Origin: Tannerella sp.
GTDB taxonomy: Bacteria; Bacteroidota; Bacteroidia; Bacteroidales; Tannerellaceae
Length of the DNA stretch: 9,310 nucleotides
NCBI GenBank assembly: GCA_031279875.1
Contig: JAITHS010000367.1
Location: forward strand, 1 to 9,310
Direction: 5' to 3'
The notes under the pieces were generated by a model, which made no database searches, was not told the DNA's origin, and saw only the letters and a list, made by a program, of their open reading frames with translations. Position 1 is the first letter of the stretch; each line of letters begins with the position of its first letter. Shown piece after piece: positions 1 to 7,564 of the stretch. A program made the translations under genes and the position numbers.

Positions 1-1323
1 GAAACCATTGACATAGATTCTTTGAGCAGTGTGTCGGCTGTGCTGTCATTGAAAGATTTTTCGTGTCTTTACTCTACTGAAAGGTATAAATACGATGATT
101 ATCAAGCCATTATAAACAAGCGCTACATAGAACTTTATCCTGACGGGTTTGGTAAAAAAGACATCAAATATCCTGATATTCCGAATGATACGCTGATTGA
201 AATAAATTATACATCCGGTACGACAGGTTGTTCCAAAGGAGTGATGTTGACGGCAAACAATCTGGCGGGTAATGTAACGTATGCCCAAACGCTCAATCTG
301 ATGTTCAGAGGCGACACGGAACTATGTTTTTTGCCTCTCGCTCATGCTTACAGTTGCGCTTTTAACCTCTTGGTGCCGATGGCGACGGGAGCGCATGTGT
401 ATATTTTGGGCAAAATGCCGACACCGAAAATCCTTTTGCAGGCTTTTGCCGACGTTAAGCCTAACCTCATCATTACTGTGCCTCTGATACTCGAAAAGGT
501 CTATAAGAAGATGATTTTGCCGCAGCTCAACAAACGTGCGATGAAACTTGCGCTTACTGTGCCGTATCTTGACAACCGTATTTACTCTTTTATCTGCAAG
601 AAACTGACGGATGCGCTTGGAGGCAGATTTTGCGAAGTGATAGTCGGCGGAGCGCCAATGAATCAGGAAGTAACCGATTTTCTCTGCAAAATCAAATTTC
701 CCGTAACTATTGGCTACGGTATGACGGAGTGCGCACCGCTGATAAGTTATTCCAATCATACCGTTTTTGAGCCGCAATCGTGCGGTCATATCCTCAAAGA
801 CATCATGGATGTACGCATAGAATCCGAAAACCCCTATGAAGTTGCAGGCGAAATACAAGTGCGCGGCGAAAATGTCATGCTTGGCTATTACAAAAACGAA
901 GAATCTACACGTCAGTCTTTTACAGAAGATGGCTGGCTTAAAACCGGCGACCTCGGTACTATCGACAGCGAGAAACGTATCTATATACGCGGTCGTAACA
1001 AGACGATGATTCTGTCTTCCAACGGGCAAAATATCTATCCCGAAGAATTAGAATCTAAACTCAACAACATGCCTTTTGTCCATGAAAGCCTTGTGATAGA
1101 GCATAACGGTAAAATAGTGGCGTTAGTATATCCTGATTATGAGCAGGTTGACAGCATGGGTATTCGACACGAAGAGTTGTATCTTTTGATGGAACAGAAC
1201 TGCAAAGAAGTTAACCGCCTATTAGCCCCCTACGAACAGATTTCGCGCATAGAATTGTATCCCACCGAGTTTGAAAAAACACCCAAGAAGAGTATTAAAA
1301 GGTATCTTTATACAAGGTTTTGA
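1..1323 (+). CDS. AMP-forming long-chain acyl-CoA ligase, C-terminal part (5' truncated by window edge)
   Basis: The product activates a carboxylic acid, most likely a long-chain fatty acid, with ATP to an acyl-adenylate and then forms the CoA thioester in the cytoplasm or at the inner membrane face. The reading frame is open from base 1 to the TGA at 1321-1323, giving 440 visible residues; family members in Bacteroidota are usually about 550-600 residues, so roughly 100-150 N-terminal residues are missing. Visible ANL-superfamily motifs, in order: the phosphate-binding loop YTSGTTGCSKG (208-240), the adenine/acyl motif GYGMTECAP (712-738), the ribose-binding Asp in KTGDLG (940-957), the hinge region RGRNK followed by NGQNIYPEELE, and the C-terminal TPKKSIKR whose Lys (1297-1299) is the likely adenylation lysine. 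All core residues seem intact. The TTG at 22 is an internal codon, not a start. The family is certain; the fatty-acid substrate is inferred from overall resemblance. Confidence 0.9.
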   Translation, partial: ETIDIDSLSSVSAVLSLKDFSCLYSTERYKYDDYQAIINKRYIELYPDGFGKKDIKYPDIPNDTLIEINYTSGTTGCSKGVMLTANNLAGNVTYAQTLNLMFRGDTELCFLPLAHAYSCAFNLLVPMATGAHVYILGKMPTPKILLQAFADVKPNLIITVPLILEKVYKKMILPQLNKRAMKLALTVPYLDNRIYSFICKKLTDALGGRFCEVIVGGAPMNQEVTDFLCKIKFPVTIGYGMTECAPLISYSNHTVFEPQSCGHILKDIMDVRIESENPYEVAGEIQVRGENVMLGYYKNEESTRQSFTEDGWLKTGDLGTIDSEKRIYIRGRNKTMILSSNGQNIYPEELESKLNNMPFVHESLVIEHNGKIVALVYPDYEQVDSMGIRHEELYLLMEQNCKEVNRLLAPYEQISRIELYPTEFEKTPKKSIKRYLYTRF

Positions 1324-1386
1324 AGTTGCCCTCACAGCGGTAAACGGTTTGTTTTTGGGCAGGTACGCACAGATATTGTTATTTTC

Positions 1387-1423
1387 AAAAAAAACGCTGT
1401 GTCCTATAGAAAAGACACAGCGT
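1387..1423 (-). terminator. Rho-independent terminator of rpsA
   Basis: A perfect 10-bp inverted repeat, ACGCTGTGTC (1394-1403) and GACACAGCGT (1414-1423), encloses a 10-nt loop. Read on the minus strand the hairpin is followed at once by eight T residues (complement of the A run 1387-1394), the classic intrinsic terminator arrangement. It lies about 38 bp beyond the rpsA stop. On the plus strand the hairpin is followed by an A-rich stretch, so it would not work well as a U-tract terminator for the acyl-CoA ligase gene. The rest of the 137-bp gap between the two convergent genes shows nothing else. Confidence 0.85.
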
Positions 1424-1460
1424 AAACAATTAAAAAAAATCAATATTATGAAATAGCGCT

Positions 1461-3257
1461 TTATTTAGCAGCGTCTTCTTCCATCTTATCTCTCAGTGCG
1501 GCAAGTTCTTCGATATCTCCGAGAGTAGTTTTTTCTTTCGGAGAAGATATTTCTTTCTTTGCGACGCTTTTTGGTGCGGGTTTGTTAGTTGTTGCGGCAG
1601 TCGGATCTTCGGCTGTTTTTTGTTCGTCTTCGTATATACGGCTGTGAGACAGGATGATACGACGTGCTTCCCTGTTAAATTCGATGACTTTAAACTCCAT
1701 CTTATCGCCAAGTTTTGGCTGTGAGCCGTCTGCTTTGACAAGATGTTTCGGGGTAGCAAATCCCTCTACGCCATACGAAAGTGCGATTACTGCGCCTTTA
1801 TCCATGAGGTCGATGATTTTGCCTTCCTGAATTGAGCCGACGGAGAAGAGCGTTTCATAGACATCCCACGGGTTTTCTTCCAACTGCTTGTGGCCGAGGC
1901 TTAAACGGCGGTTTTCCTTGTCGATATCCAACACTACAACTTCGATTTGAGCGCCGATAGCAGTAAATTCGCTCGGATGTTTGATTTTCTTCGTCCATGA
2001 CAGGTCGGAGATATGTATCAGTCCGTCAACGCCTTCTTCTATTTCAACAAATACGCCGAAGTTGGTGAAGTTACAAACTTTGGCTTTGTGTTTTGAGCCT
2101 AACGGGAAGCGGGCTTCGATAGTTTCCCACGGGTCAGGGCGTAATTGCTTGACACCCAGAGACATTTTTTTCTCTGCACGGTCAAGGGTCAATATTACGG
2201 CATCTACTTCATCGCCTACTTTCATAAAGTCCTGAGCGCTACGCAGATGCTGTGTCCAACTCATTTCAGAAACGTGTATCAAGCCTTCTACACCCGGAGC
2301 AATCTCTACGAATGCGCCGTAATCAGCCATCACTACTACTTTGCCGGTAACTTTGTCGCCTATTTTCAGGTTGGCGTCAAGAGCCTGCCACGGATGCGGC
2401 GTTAATTGTTTGAGACCTAATGCGATACGTTTCTTTTCATCGTCAAAATCTATAATTACGACATTGATTTTTTTGTCAAGTTCTACGATTTCTTCCGGAC
2501 GAGCCACGCGGCCCCATGAAAGGTCGGTAATATGTATAAGACCGTCAACGCCGCCGAGGTCAACAAATACTCCGTATGAAGTGATGTTTTTAACCGTACC
2601 TTCAACCACCTGACCTTTTTCGAGGCGGGACATAATTTCTTTCTTCTGCTGTTCGAGTTCGGCTTCAATAAGAGCCTTGTGTGATACGACAACATTTTTA
2701 AAGTCCTGATTGATTTTAACAATTTTGAACTCCATAGTGTGGCCTACAAAGACGTCATAATCGCGAATAGGCTTGACGTCAATCTGCGATCCGGGCAGGA
2801 ATGCCTCAATGCCGAATACGTCAACTATCATGCCGCCTTTGGTACGACATTTAACGAAGCCTTTGATGATTTCGTCTGTGTCAAGAGCCTCATTCACGCG
2901 ATCCCATGAACGTGCTGCGCGGGCTTTTTTGTGCGACAAAATAAGTTGACCTTTACGATCTTCCTGATTTTCAATAAATACTTCTACTTTGTCGCCCACT
3001 TTTATATCGGGATTGTAACGAAATTCCGCCATCGGCACTACTCCATCCGACTTGAAACCGATATTCACAACGACTTCTCGCTTGTTCATAGCGGTTACGG
3101 TTCCCAATACGACTTCTTTTTCTTTTACGATATTTAAAGTCTTGTCATAAGTTTGTTCGAGTTCTTCAACGCTTCTTGTTGCGCCTGCGTCCTCGCCTTT
3201 TTCAAAAGATTCCCAATTGAAATCATCATTGGGAACAATGTTTCTTGAATTTTCCAT
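1461..3257 (-). CDS. rpsA: 30S ribosomal protein S1, six S1 domains
   Basis: S1 binds mRNA on the small ribosomal subunit and helps load it for initiation. The 598-residue product has six S1 (OB-fold) repeats at about residues 47-110, 128-193, 215-283, 300-370, 386-457 and 473-540. Repeats 3-5 carry the best-conserved signature, of the type YGVFVDL..GVDGLIHISDLSW. A low-complexity Ala/Lys/Glu/Pro tail follows (541-598). Six repeats and near 600 residues are normal for Bacteroidota S1. The frame runs 50 codons further upstream to 3407, but that extension crosses the rpsA promoter and is rich in Phe, Ile, Asn and Lys. The ATG at 3255-3257 (protein starting MENSRN) is therefore chosen. No Shine-Dalgarno is present; an A-rich sequence precedes the ATG, as expected for the phylum. 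A terminator follows at 1387-1423. Confidence 0.97.
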   Translation of the reverse strand: MENSRNIVPNDDFNWESFEKGEDAGATRSVEELEQTYDKTLNIVKEKEVVLGTVTAMNKREVVVNIGFKSDGVVPMAEFRYNPDIKVGDKVEVFIENQEDRKGQLILSHKKARAARSWDRVNEALDTDEIIKGFVKCRTKGGMIVDVFGIEAFLPGSQIDVKPIRDYDVFVGHTMEFKIVKINQDFKNVVVSHKALIEAELEQQKKEIMSRLEKGQVVEGTVKNITSYGVFVDLGGVDGLIHITDLSWGRVARPEEIVELDKKINVVIIDFDDEKKRIALGLKQLTPHPWQALDANLKIGDKVTGKVVVMADYGAFVEIAPGVEGLIHVSEMSWTQHLRSAQDFMKVGDEVDAVILTLDRAEKKMSLGVKQLRPDPWETIEARFPLGSKHKAKVCNFTNFGVFVEIEEGVDGLIHISDLSWTKKIKHPSEFTAIGAQIEVVVLDIDKENRRLSLGHKQLEENPWDVYETLFSVGSIQEGKIIDLMDKGAVIALSYGVEGFATPKHLVKADGSQPKLGDKMEFKVIEFNREARRIILSHSRIYEDEQKTAEDPTAATTNKPAPKSVAKKEISSPKEKTTLGDIEELAALRDKMEEDAAK

Positions 3258-3330
3258 TTTAAATGTTAATACTCTGTTAATTAATAAGTTAAACAATATG
3301 TTATCTATCTCTGCAAAATTTTTTGCGCCG

Positions 3331-3338
3331 CAAAGGTA
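3331..3338 (-). promoter_or_regulatory. Putative rpsA promoter, -7 box
   Basis: On the minus strand this reads TACCTTTG, an exact match to the Bacteroidota -7 consensus TAnnTTTG. A T-rich stretch (TTTT at about 3358-3361) sits 19 bp upstream, where TTTG would be expected, so the -33 element is only approximate. Transcription would start near 3324, giving an AT-rich leader of about 67 nt before the rpsA ATG. Confidence 0.7.
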
Positions 3339-3381
3339 CGATTTTTTTTCGAGAAATAAAAATATTATTGAAAAAATATTG

Positions 3382-3389
3382 TACTTTTG
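3382..3389 (+). promoter_or_regulatory. Putative rhamnosidase promoter, -7 box
   Basis: The sequence TACTTTTG matches the Bacteroidota -7 consensus TAnnTTTG. No good TTTG is found about 19 bp upstream; the nearest TTG (3368-3370) is only 11 bp away. The promoter may therefore be weak or activator-dependent. A start near 3396 would leave a leader of about 37 nt before the ATG at 3433. The box lies 43 bp from the oppositely oriented rpsA box, so the upstream halves of the two promoters overlap. Confidence 0.55.
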
Positions 3390-3432
3390 CATTTTATTTT
3401 TCAACATTATTAATTATCAATACTCTAATTGC

Positions 3433-6165
3433 ATGATTACAAGATTATTACTTACATCTTCTCTTATGTTGATGTTTTTGAATGGCACTTATGCCCAAAA
3501 ACCTGCCGGTTTGTCGATAGTTGAACCCGTTTTGGAAATGCGCTCAAACCCTGACGGTATCAGCGTTCTCAACCCGCGTTTCTCATGGAAAATCTCCGAC
3601 AAAGCCTTTGACGTTGTTCAAACGGCGTATCAAATCGAAGTCGCCGTGTCGGAAAAGGAACTTAACGATGGCGCCGCCTCAATATGGAAATCCGGCAAAA
3701 TAGAATCCGACCGGTCGTTATTAATTGATTATAAGGGCAAACCGCTTGAACCCGACAAAGAATATTTCTGGGCGGTAACGGTTTGGACAAACAAAGGCAC
3801 TCAGTATCGCAGTGCCGTACAGCGCTGGTCGATGGCTGCTCCCGATGGTTGGGACGCCAAAGCCCGCTGGATAGGCGTCAACGACACCGCCGACCTCAAA
3901 ATTATCGACAACCGTACTATCCTTGCCGCCCGCTATTTGAGGAAAGAGTTTGTTGCTTCCGCCAAGCCCGTCCGCGCCATGCTGTATGTGTCGGGCGTCG
4001 GCTCGTCGGTGTGTTATATCAACGGAAAGGCTGTGTCGGACGATGTTTTTGGGCCACTGCCTACGTGGTATGACGCCTCTGTGTCGTATCTCACTTACGA
4101 CGTTACCAAACTGCTGCGCAAAGGCGATAACGCTATCGGCGTAGCGCTCGGAAACGGTCGTTTTCTCACCATGCGCCAAAAAGGAATGTTCGGCTTCGGA
4201 GTACCGCGTCTTTTAGCTCGCCTCGTCGTGGAATACGGTAACGGCAAGAAAGACGAAATTGTTACCGACGATACTTGGAACGCTACTAACAAAGGCCCTA
4301 TAACAGCAAATAATGAATTTGACGGCGAGTTATACGACGCCAATCTCGAACTCGGTAAATGGACTGCCGCCGGTTATGACGCTTCCCGATGGCAAAAAGC
4401 CGACCTCATGGACGCCCCCAAAGGCAAATTGGTAACCCAGCGCTCGCCAAGCCTCAAAGTAAAGGAAGAAATAAAAGCCATCACCGTAAAAGCGACAGAT
4501 GCGGGTAAATACATCGTCGATATGGGGCAAAACATGGTCGGCATCCTCAATATCAAACTCAAAGGCAAAAAAGGCACTCCGATAAAGATGCGTTTTGCAG
4601 AGATATTGCAGCCCGACGGCAAGCAGTTGTATCTTGCCAATATGCGCGGCGCGCAGGTTACGGATATTTATACGCCTGCCCGTGACGGCGCTTTTGAGTG
4701 GGAACCGCTCTTTACCTATCACGGTTTCCGGTTTGTCGAAATTTCCGGTCTCGACTACGCCCCCGCCCCCGCCGATTTTACCGGCAAAGTAGTATATGAC
4801 GAAATGGCAACTATCGGCTCGTTTGAAACGTCTAACGAACTGATTAACAAGATATATTCCAACGCATATTGGGGTATTCGCGGCAATTATCGCGGTATGC
4901 CTACCGACTGTCCGCAACGCGACGAACGGCTCGGCTGGCTCGGCGACCGCGCAACAGGCGCGCACGGCGAAAGTTTCGTTTTCAACAACGCTCTTTTATA
5001 TAACAAATGGCTATTAGACATCGAAGAATCTCAAAACGAAGCCGGTAGCATATCAGTCGTATCGCCACGATACTGGACTATCTTCAACGACGACGTAACA
5101 TGGCCGTCAGCCTATTTTTATATCGCCGATATGCTTTATAAACAGTTTGGCGACATATCGTCAATCCGCCAAAGATACCCGTCGATGAAAAAATGGGTTG
5201 CACATCAGATCAAAACGCAAATGAAAGATTATATCCTGCAAAAAGACCAGTACGGCGATTGGTGCATGCCGCCGGAATCGCCCGAACTTATCCATTCCAA
5301 AGACCCGGCTCGCAAAACGAGAGACCAGGTGCTTAGCACTACCGTTTTTTACAGCATTCTCGGACTGATGCAGCAGTTTGCCGTCATCAACAACGCCCCC
5401 GCCGACGCCAACGAATATGCCGCCCTTGCCGCCAAAATAAAAGAGGCTTACAACAAAAAATATTTCGATACCAAAACTGCCCGCTATGACAATAACACCG
5501 TAACAGCCAATATGTTATCTCTTCAACTCGGTCTCGTTCCCGAAGGATATGAAGAGAAAGTTTTTGCCAACATAGTAGAAAAAACCGAAGTTGACTGTAA
5601 AGGACACGTCAGCGTAGGAGTGCTTGGTATTCAGCATCTTATGCGCGGACTGACACAAAACGGCAACCTCGAACTCGCATACAAAATTCTCACTAACGAA
5701 ACATATCCGTCATGGGGATACATGGTGCGCCATGATGCTACAACAATATGGGAACTGTGGAACGGTAATACTGCCGACCCTGCGATGAACTCCGGCAACC
5801 ATGTTATGCTGCTCGGAGACCTGCTGATATGGTTCTACGAAGACCTCGCAGGCATCAAAAACGACCCGTCGGACGTAGCTTTTAAGAAAATACTCATGCA
5901 ACCGGTCTTCCCCGAAAAACTCGGTTCCGTTTCAGCGTCATACAACTCGCCCTACGGCATTATCAAAAGTAGTTGGAAACGCGCAGGCGACCGTCTGACA
6001 TGGAATATAACTATCCCGGCCAACACTACGGCAACCGTCAAACTGCCCGCTCGTTTCGGTATCAAACCGCTTGCCAATGCACCAGGCGTACATTCCGTTA
6101 CCGAATCCGACAGCAACGTTATTATAACTCTCGGCTCCGGAACTTATTCGCTTGTTTCTCCATAA
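3433..6165 (+). CDS. Secreted alpha-L-rhamnosidase, glycoside hydrolase family 78
   Basis: The enzyme hydrolyses terminal alpha-L-rhamnose from plant or microbial glycans by the inverting mechanism of GH78. The product has 910 residues. Residues 1-21 form a signal peptide with a hydrophobic core and likely cleavage at TYA|Q. No lipobox Cys is seen, so a soluble periplasmic or exported protein is likely. Next come an Ig/FnIII-like domain (about 25-145), a rhamnosidase N-terminal beta domain (about 160-330), a concanavalin-like beta domain (about 340-445), the six-hairpin (alpha/alpha)6 catalytic domain (about 463-813) and a C-terminal beta domain (about 814-910). The catalytic motif DCPQRDERLGWLGD supplies the probable general acid E498, and TIWELWNGN supplies the probable general base E774, by analogy with characterised GH78 enzymes. 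The frame extends 72 codons upstream across both promoters; ATG 3433 is chosen because it begins the signal peptide and follows the promoter. No SusC/SusD or other glycan genes flank it. Confidence 0.93.
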   Translation: MITRLLLTSSLMLMFLNGTYAQKPAGLSIVEPVLEMRSNPDGISVLNPRFSWKISDKAFDVVQTAYQIEVAVSEKELNDGAASIWKSGKIESDRSLLIDYKGKPLEPDKEYFWAVTVWTNKGTQYRSAVQRWSMAAPDGWDAKARWIGVNDTADLKIIDNRTILAARYLRKEFVASAKPVRAMLYVSGVGSSVCYINGKAVSDDVFGPLPTWYDASVSYLTYDVTKLLRKGDNAIGVALGNGRFLTMRQKGMFGFGVPRLLARLVVEYGNGKKDEIVTDDTWNATNKGPITANNEFDGELYDANLELGKWTAAGYDASRWQKADLMDAPKGKLVTQRSPSLKVKEEIKAITVKATDAGKYIVDMGQNMVGILNIKLKGKKGTPIKMRFAEILQPDGKQLYLANMRGAQVTDIYTPARDGAFEWEPLFTYHGFRFVEISGLDYAPAPADFTGKVVYDEMATIGSFETSNELINKIYSNAYWGIRGNYRGMPTDCPQRDERLGWLGDRATGAHGESFVFNNALLYNKWLLDIEESQNEAGSISVVSPRYWTIFNDDVTWPSAYFYIADMLYKQFGDISSIRQRYPSMKKWVAHQIKTQMKDYILQKDQYGDWCMPPESPELIHSKDPARKTRDQVLSTTVFYSILGLMQQFAVINNAPADANEYAALAAKIKEAYNKKYFDTKTARYDNNTVTANMLSLQLGLVPEGYEEKVFANIVEKTEVDCKGHVSVGVLGIQHLMRGLTQNGNLELAYKILTNETYPSWGYMVRHDATTIWELWNGNTADPAMNSGNHVMLLGDLLIWFYEDLAGIKNDPSDVAFKKILMQPVFPEKLGSVSASYNSPYGIIKSSWKRAGDRLTWNITIPANTTATVKLPARFGIKPLANAPGVHSVTESDSNVIITLGSGTYSLVSP

Positions 6166-6203
6166 TGTTTACATATACCTTGCATAATGTTTGCATATAC
6201 TTT
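6161..6203 (+). repeat. Imperfect tandem repeat, two 21-bp copies with 22-bp period
   Basis: Two copies, 6161-6181 and 6183-6203, agree at 19 of 21 positions (they differ only at unit positions 11, A/G, and 19, C/T). Each begins CATAATGTTT and continues with CATATAC. The first copy contains the rhamnosidase stop codon (6163-6165); the second ends 6 bp before the queF ATG. The pair fills almost the whole 44-bp spacer between the two genes. Each copy ends in a sequence like the -7 box (TACCTTGC and TACTTTAC), neither an exact TAnnTTTG, so a role in queF transcription is possible but unproven. Confidence 0.7.
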
Positions 6204-6209
6204 ACATAG

Positions 6210-6674
6210 ATGAAACATTTAACCCATCTCGGCAACGTCAAAACCGTCTATCCTCGTGATTATGACCCGTCGCTACTCGAAACATTCGACAATCGCCATC
6301 CTGATAACGACTATTTCGTGCGTTTCAACTGTCCGGAGTTCACCTCGCTATGCCCAATAACGGGACAGCCCGACTTCGCGACAATTTACATCGGATACAT
6401 TCCCGACAAGAAGTTAGTTGAAAGCAAGTCTCTGAAACTCTATCTGTTTGGTTTCCGCAATCACGGCGATTTTCACGAAAACTGTGTCAATACGATAATG
6501 AAAGATTTGATAGCATTGATGAACCCGAAGTACATTGAGGTAACCGGCAAGTTTCTCCCGCGCGGCGGCATTAGCATCTATCCATACTGCAATTATGGCA
6601 AGCCCGACGGCAAGTATGCAGCAATGGCCGACTTTCGTATGCTTAATCATTTCATTCCTTCTACTCTTTCCTAA
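6210..6674 (+). CDS. queF: NADPH-dependent 7-cyano-7-deazaguanine reductase (preQ1 synthase)
   Basis: QueF reduces the nitrile of preQ0 to the aminomethyl group of preQ1 using two NADPH, a late step in making the queuosine precursor for tRNA. The 154-residue protein is the short, unimodular type I form. The catalytic Cys48 and Asp55 lie in the segment [11 protein letters not shown], and the QueF motif ESKSLKLY (71-78) is followed by FRNHGDFHE (82-90) with the substrate-binding Glu90. These align with Cys55, Asp62 and Glu97 of the Bacillus subtilis enzyme at a constant offset of seven. The ATG at 6210 lies 44 bp after the rhamnosidase stop and has no Shine-Dalgarno. It may be co-transcribed with the rhamnosidase, though no functional link is apparent, or have its own promoter in the repeat. 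No other queuosine gene is in view. Its stop (6672-6674) overlaps the stop of the converging activase gene. Confidence 0.96.
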   Translation: MKHLTHLGNVKTVYPRDYDPSLLETFDNRHPDNDYFVRFNCPEFTSLCPITGQPDFATIYIGYIPDKKLVESKSLKLYLFGFRNHGDFHENCVNTIMKDLIALMNPKYIEVTGKFLPRGGISIYPYCNYGKPDGKYAAMADFRMLNHFIPSTLS

Positions 6675-7564
6675 TTAAGTCTCTTGCGGATTTCCTGTTC
6701 AAATACTCGGACTTCGTCCGGCGCAGGTTCACGGTAAACCGGAGGAGGGTGGTTTATTCCGAGTTTTTCCATTTTTGCCGCGCCAAACCGGTGATAGGGA
6801 ATCAGTTCCCAACCGGAAAGACGTTTCTGCGAGGAAATAATATCGGAAAGAGCCGCCGCTTGGACAGCGGAATCGTGCAGGTCCGGGATAAATAAAATCC
6901 GCAGAAACACGGAAGCGCCTAAAGCAGTGACGCAGCTCATGTTATCTAATATCCGTTCGAACGACGCACCGGTATATTTTCGGTGATCCGCTTCGTCCGT
7001 CATTTTTACATCCCACAAAAACAGGTCGGTATATGGTAGCCATTGCAACAAATCATCCTTCCTGCCGAAACCGGATGTTTCAACGGCGGTGTGAATATGG
7101 CAACTTTGGGCAGCTTTCAGCAAAGCCAGCGAAAATTCGGGTTGCATCAGCGGTTCGCCGCCCGAAAGTGTCATGCCGCCGCCAGAATGGACGTAATATT
7201 CGGCGTCGTTCATTACTTCTTGCATCACTTCGCTTACCGTCACGGTATTACCGACTCGCTCAATCGCTTCATAAACGCATGCTTGTGCGCACCGCAGGCA
7301 ATTACGGCAGTACGTTTTCCTCAGCGCCGCGTCGATCAGGATTTCATGAGCGCGACGATGCGGACATGCGTCTTCGCACGCACCGCATCCGGCGCACCGT
7401 TGCCGGTGGAAAAAAAGTTCCGGCTCCGCAGATTGCGATTCGGGATTATGACACCAGACACAGCACAGAGGACATCCTTTTAGGAAAACTGTTGTACGTA
7501 TTCCCGGCCCGTCGTGCGTACAAAAGTGTTGGATATCAAAAACATTTCCCGATACAACCGTCAT
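6671..7564 (-). CDS. Glycyl-radical enzyme activating protein (radical SAM, PflA-like with two extra Fe-S clusters)
   Basis: The protein cleaves S-adenosylmethionine reductively and abstracts a hydrogen from a glycine in its partner enzyme, creating the stable glycyl radical. It has 297 residues. After the typical opening [20 protein letters not shown] comes the radical SAM triad C31-x3-C35-x2-C38 in [14 protein letters not shown]. An inserted ferredoxin-like domain has two four-Cys sets, C57/C60/C63/C67 and C86/C89/C92/C96, for two more [4Fe-4S] clusters; this marks the activases of dehydratase, decarboxylase and sulfo-lyase type partners rather than classic PflA, which lacks them. The SAM-binding GGE motif is at 135-137. 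The frame stays open upstream to 7864 inside the partner gene, but the ATG at 7562-7564 places the conserved N-terminus correctly and overlaps the partner's TGA as ATGA, implying translational coupling. An extra Cys34 sits inside the triad. The gene ends in a 3-bp overlap with queF. Confidence 0.94.
   Translation of the reverse strand: MTVVSGNVFDIQHFCTHDGPGIRTTVFLKGCPLCCVWCHNPESQSAEPELFFHRQRCAGCGACEDACPHRRAHEILIDAALRKTYCRNCLRCAQACVYEAIERVGNTVTVSEVMQEVMNDAEYYVHSGGGMTLSGGEPLMQPEFSLALLKAAQSCHIHTAVETSGFGRKDDLLQWLPYTDLFLWDVKMTDEADHRKYTGASFERILDNMSCVTALGASVFLRILFIPDLHDSAVQAAALSDIISSQKRLSGWELIPYHRFGAAKMEKLGINHPPPVYREPAPDEVRVFEQEIRKRLN

Noticed and set aside
322..1029. 235-codon open frame on the minus strand inside the acyl-CoA ligase
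   Set aside because: It is antisense to a well-conserved coding region with intact motifs, has no recognisable family and is rich in His, Arg and Phe as expected of a shadow frame.
3258..3407. N-terminal extension of S1 by 50 residues (start at 3407)
   Set aside because: It would cross the rpsA promoter and be absent from the transcript; it does not resemble S1. The ATG at 3255-3257 fits the family.
3217..3432. N-terminal extension of the rhamnosidase by 72 residues (start at 3217)
   Set aside because: It would overlap the rpsA start and both promoters, and would bury the signal peptide that begins at 3433.
4330..4965. 211-codon minus-strand open frame within the rhamnosidase
   Set aside because: It lies opposite the conserved beta and catalytic domains, has no recognisable domain and no promoter.
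6166..6209. preQ1 riboswitch before queF
   Set aside because: The 44-bp AT-rich spacer is a tandem repeat and lacks the GC stem and A-rich tail of a preQ1 aptamer.
6708..6720. Small hairpin CGGAC-TTC-GTCCG just after queF as a possible terminator
   Set aside because: The stem is only 5 bp, has no following T-run and lies in activase coding sequence.
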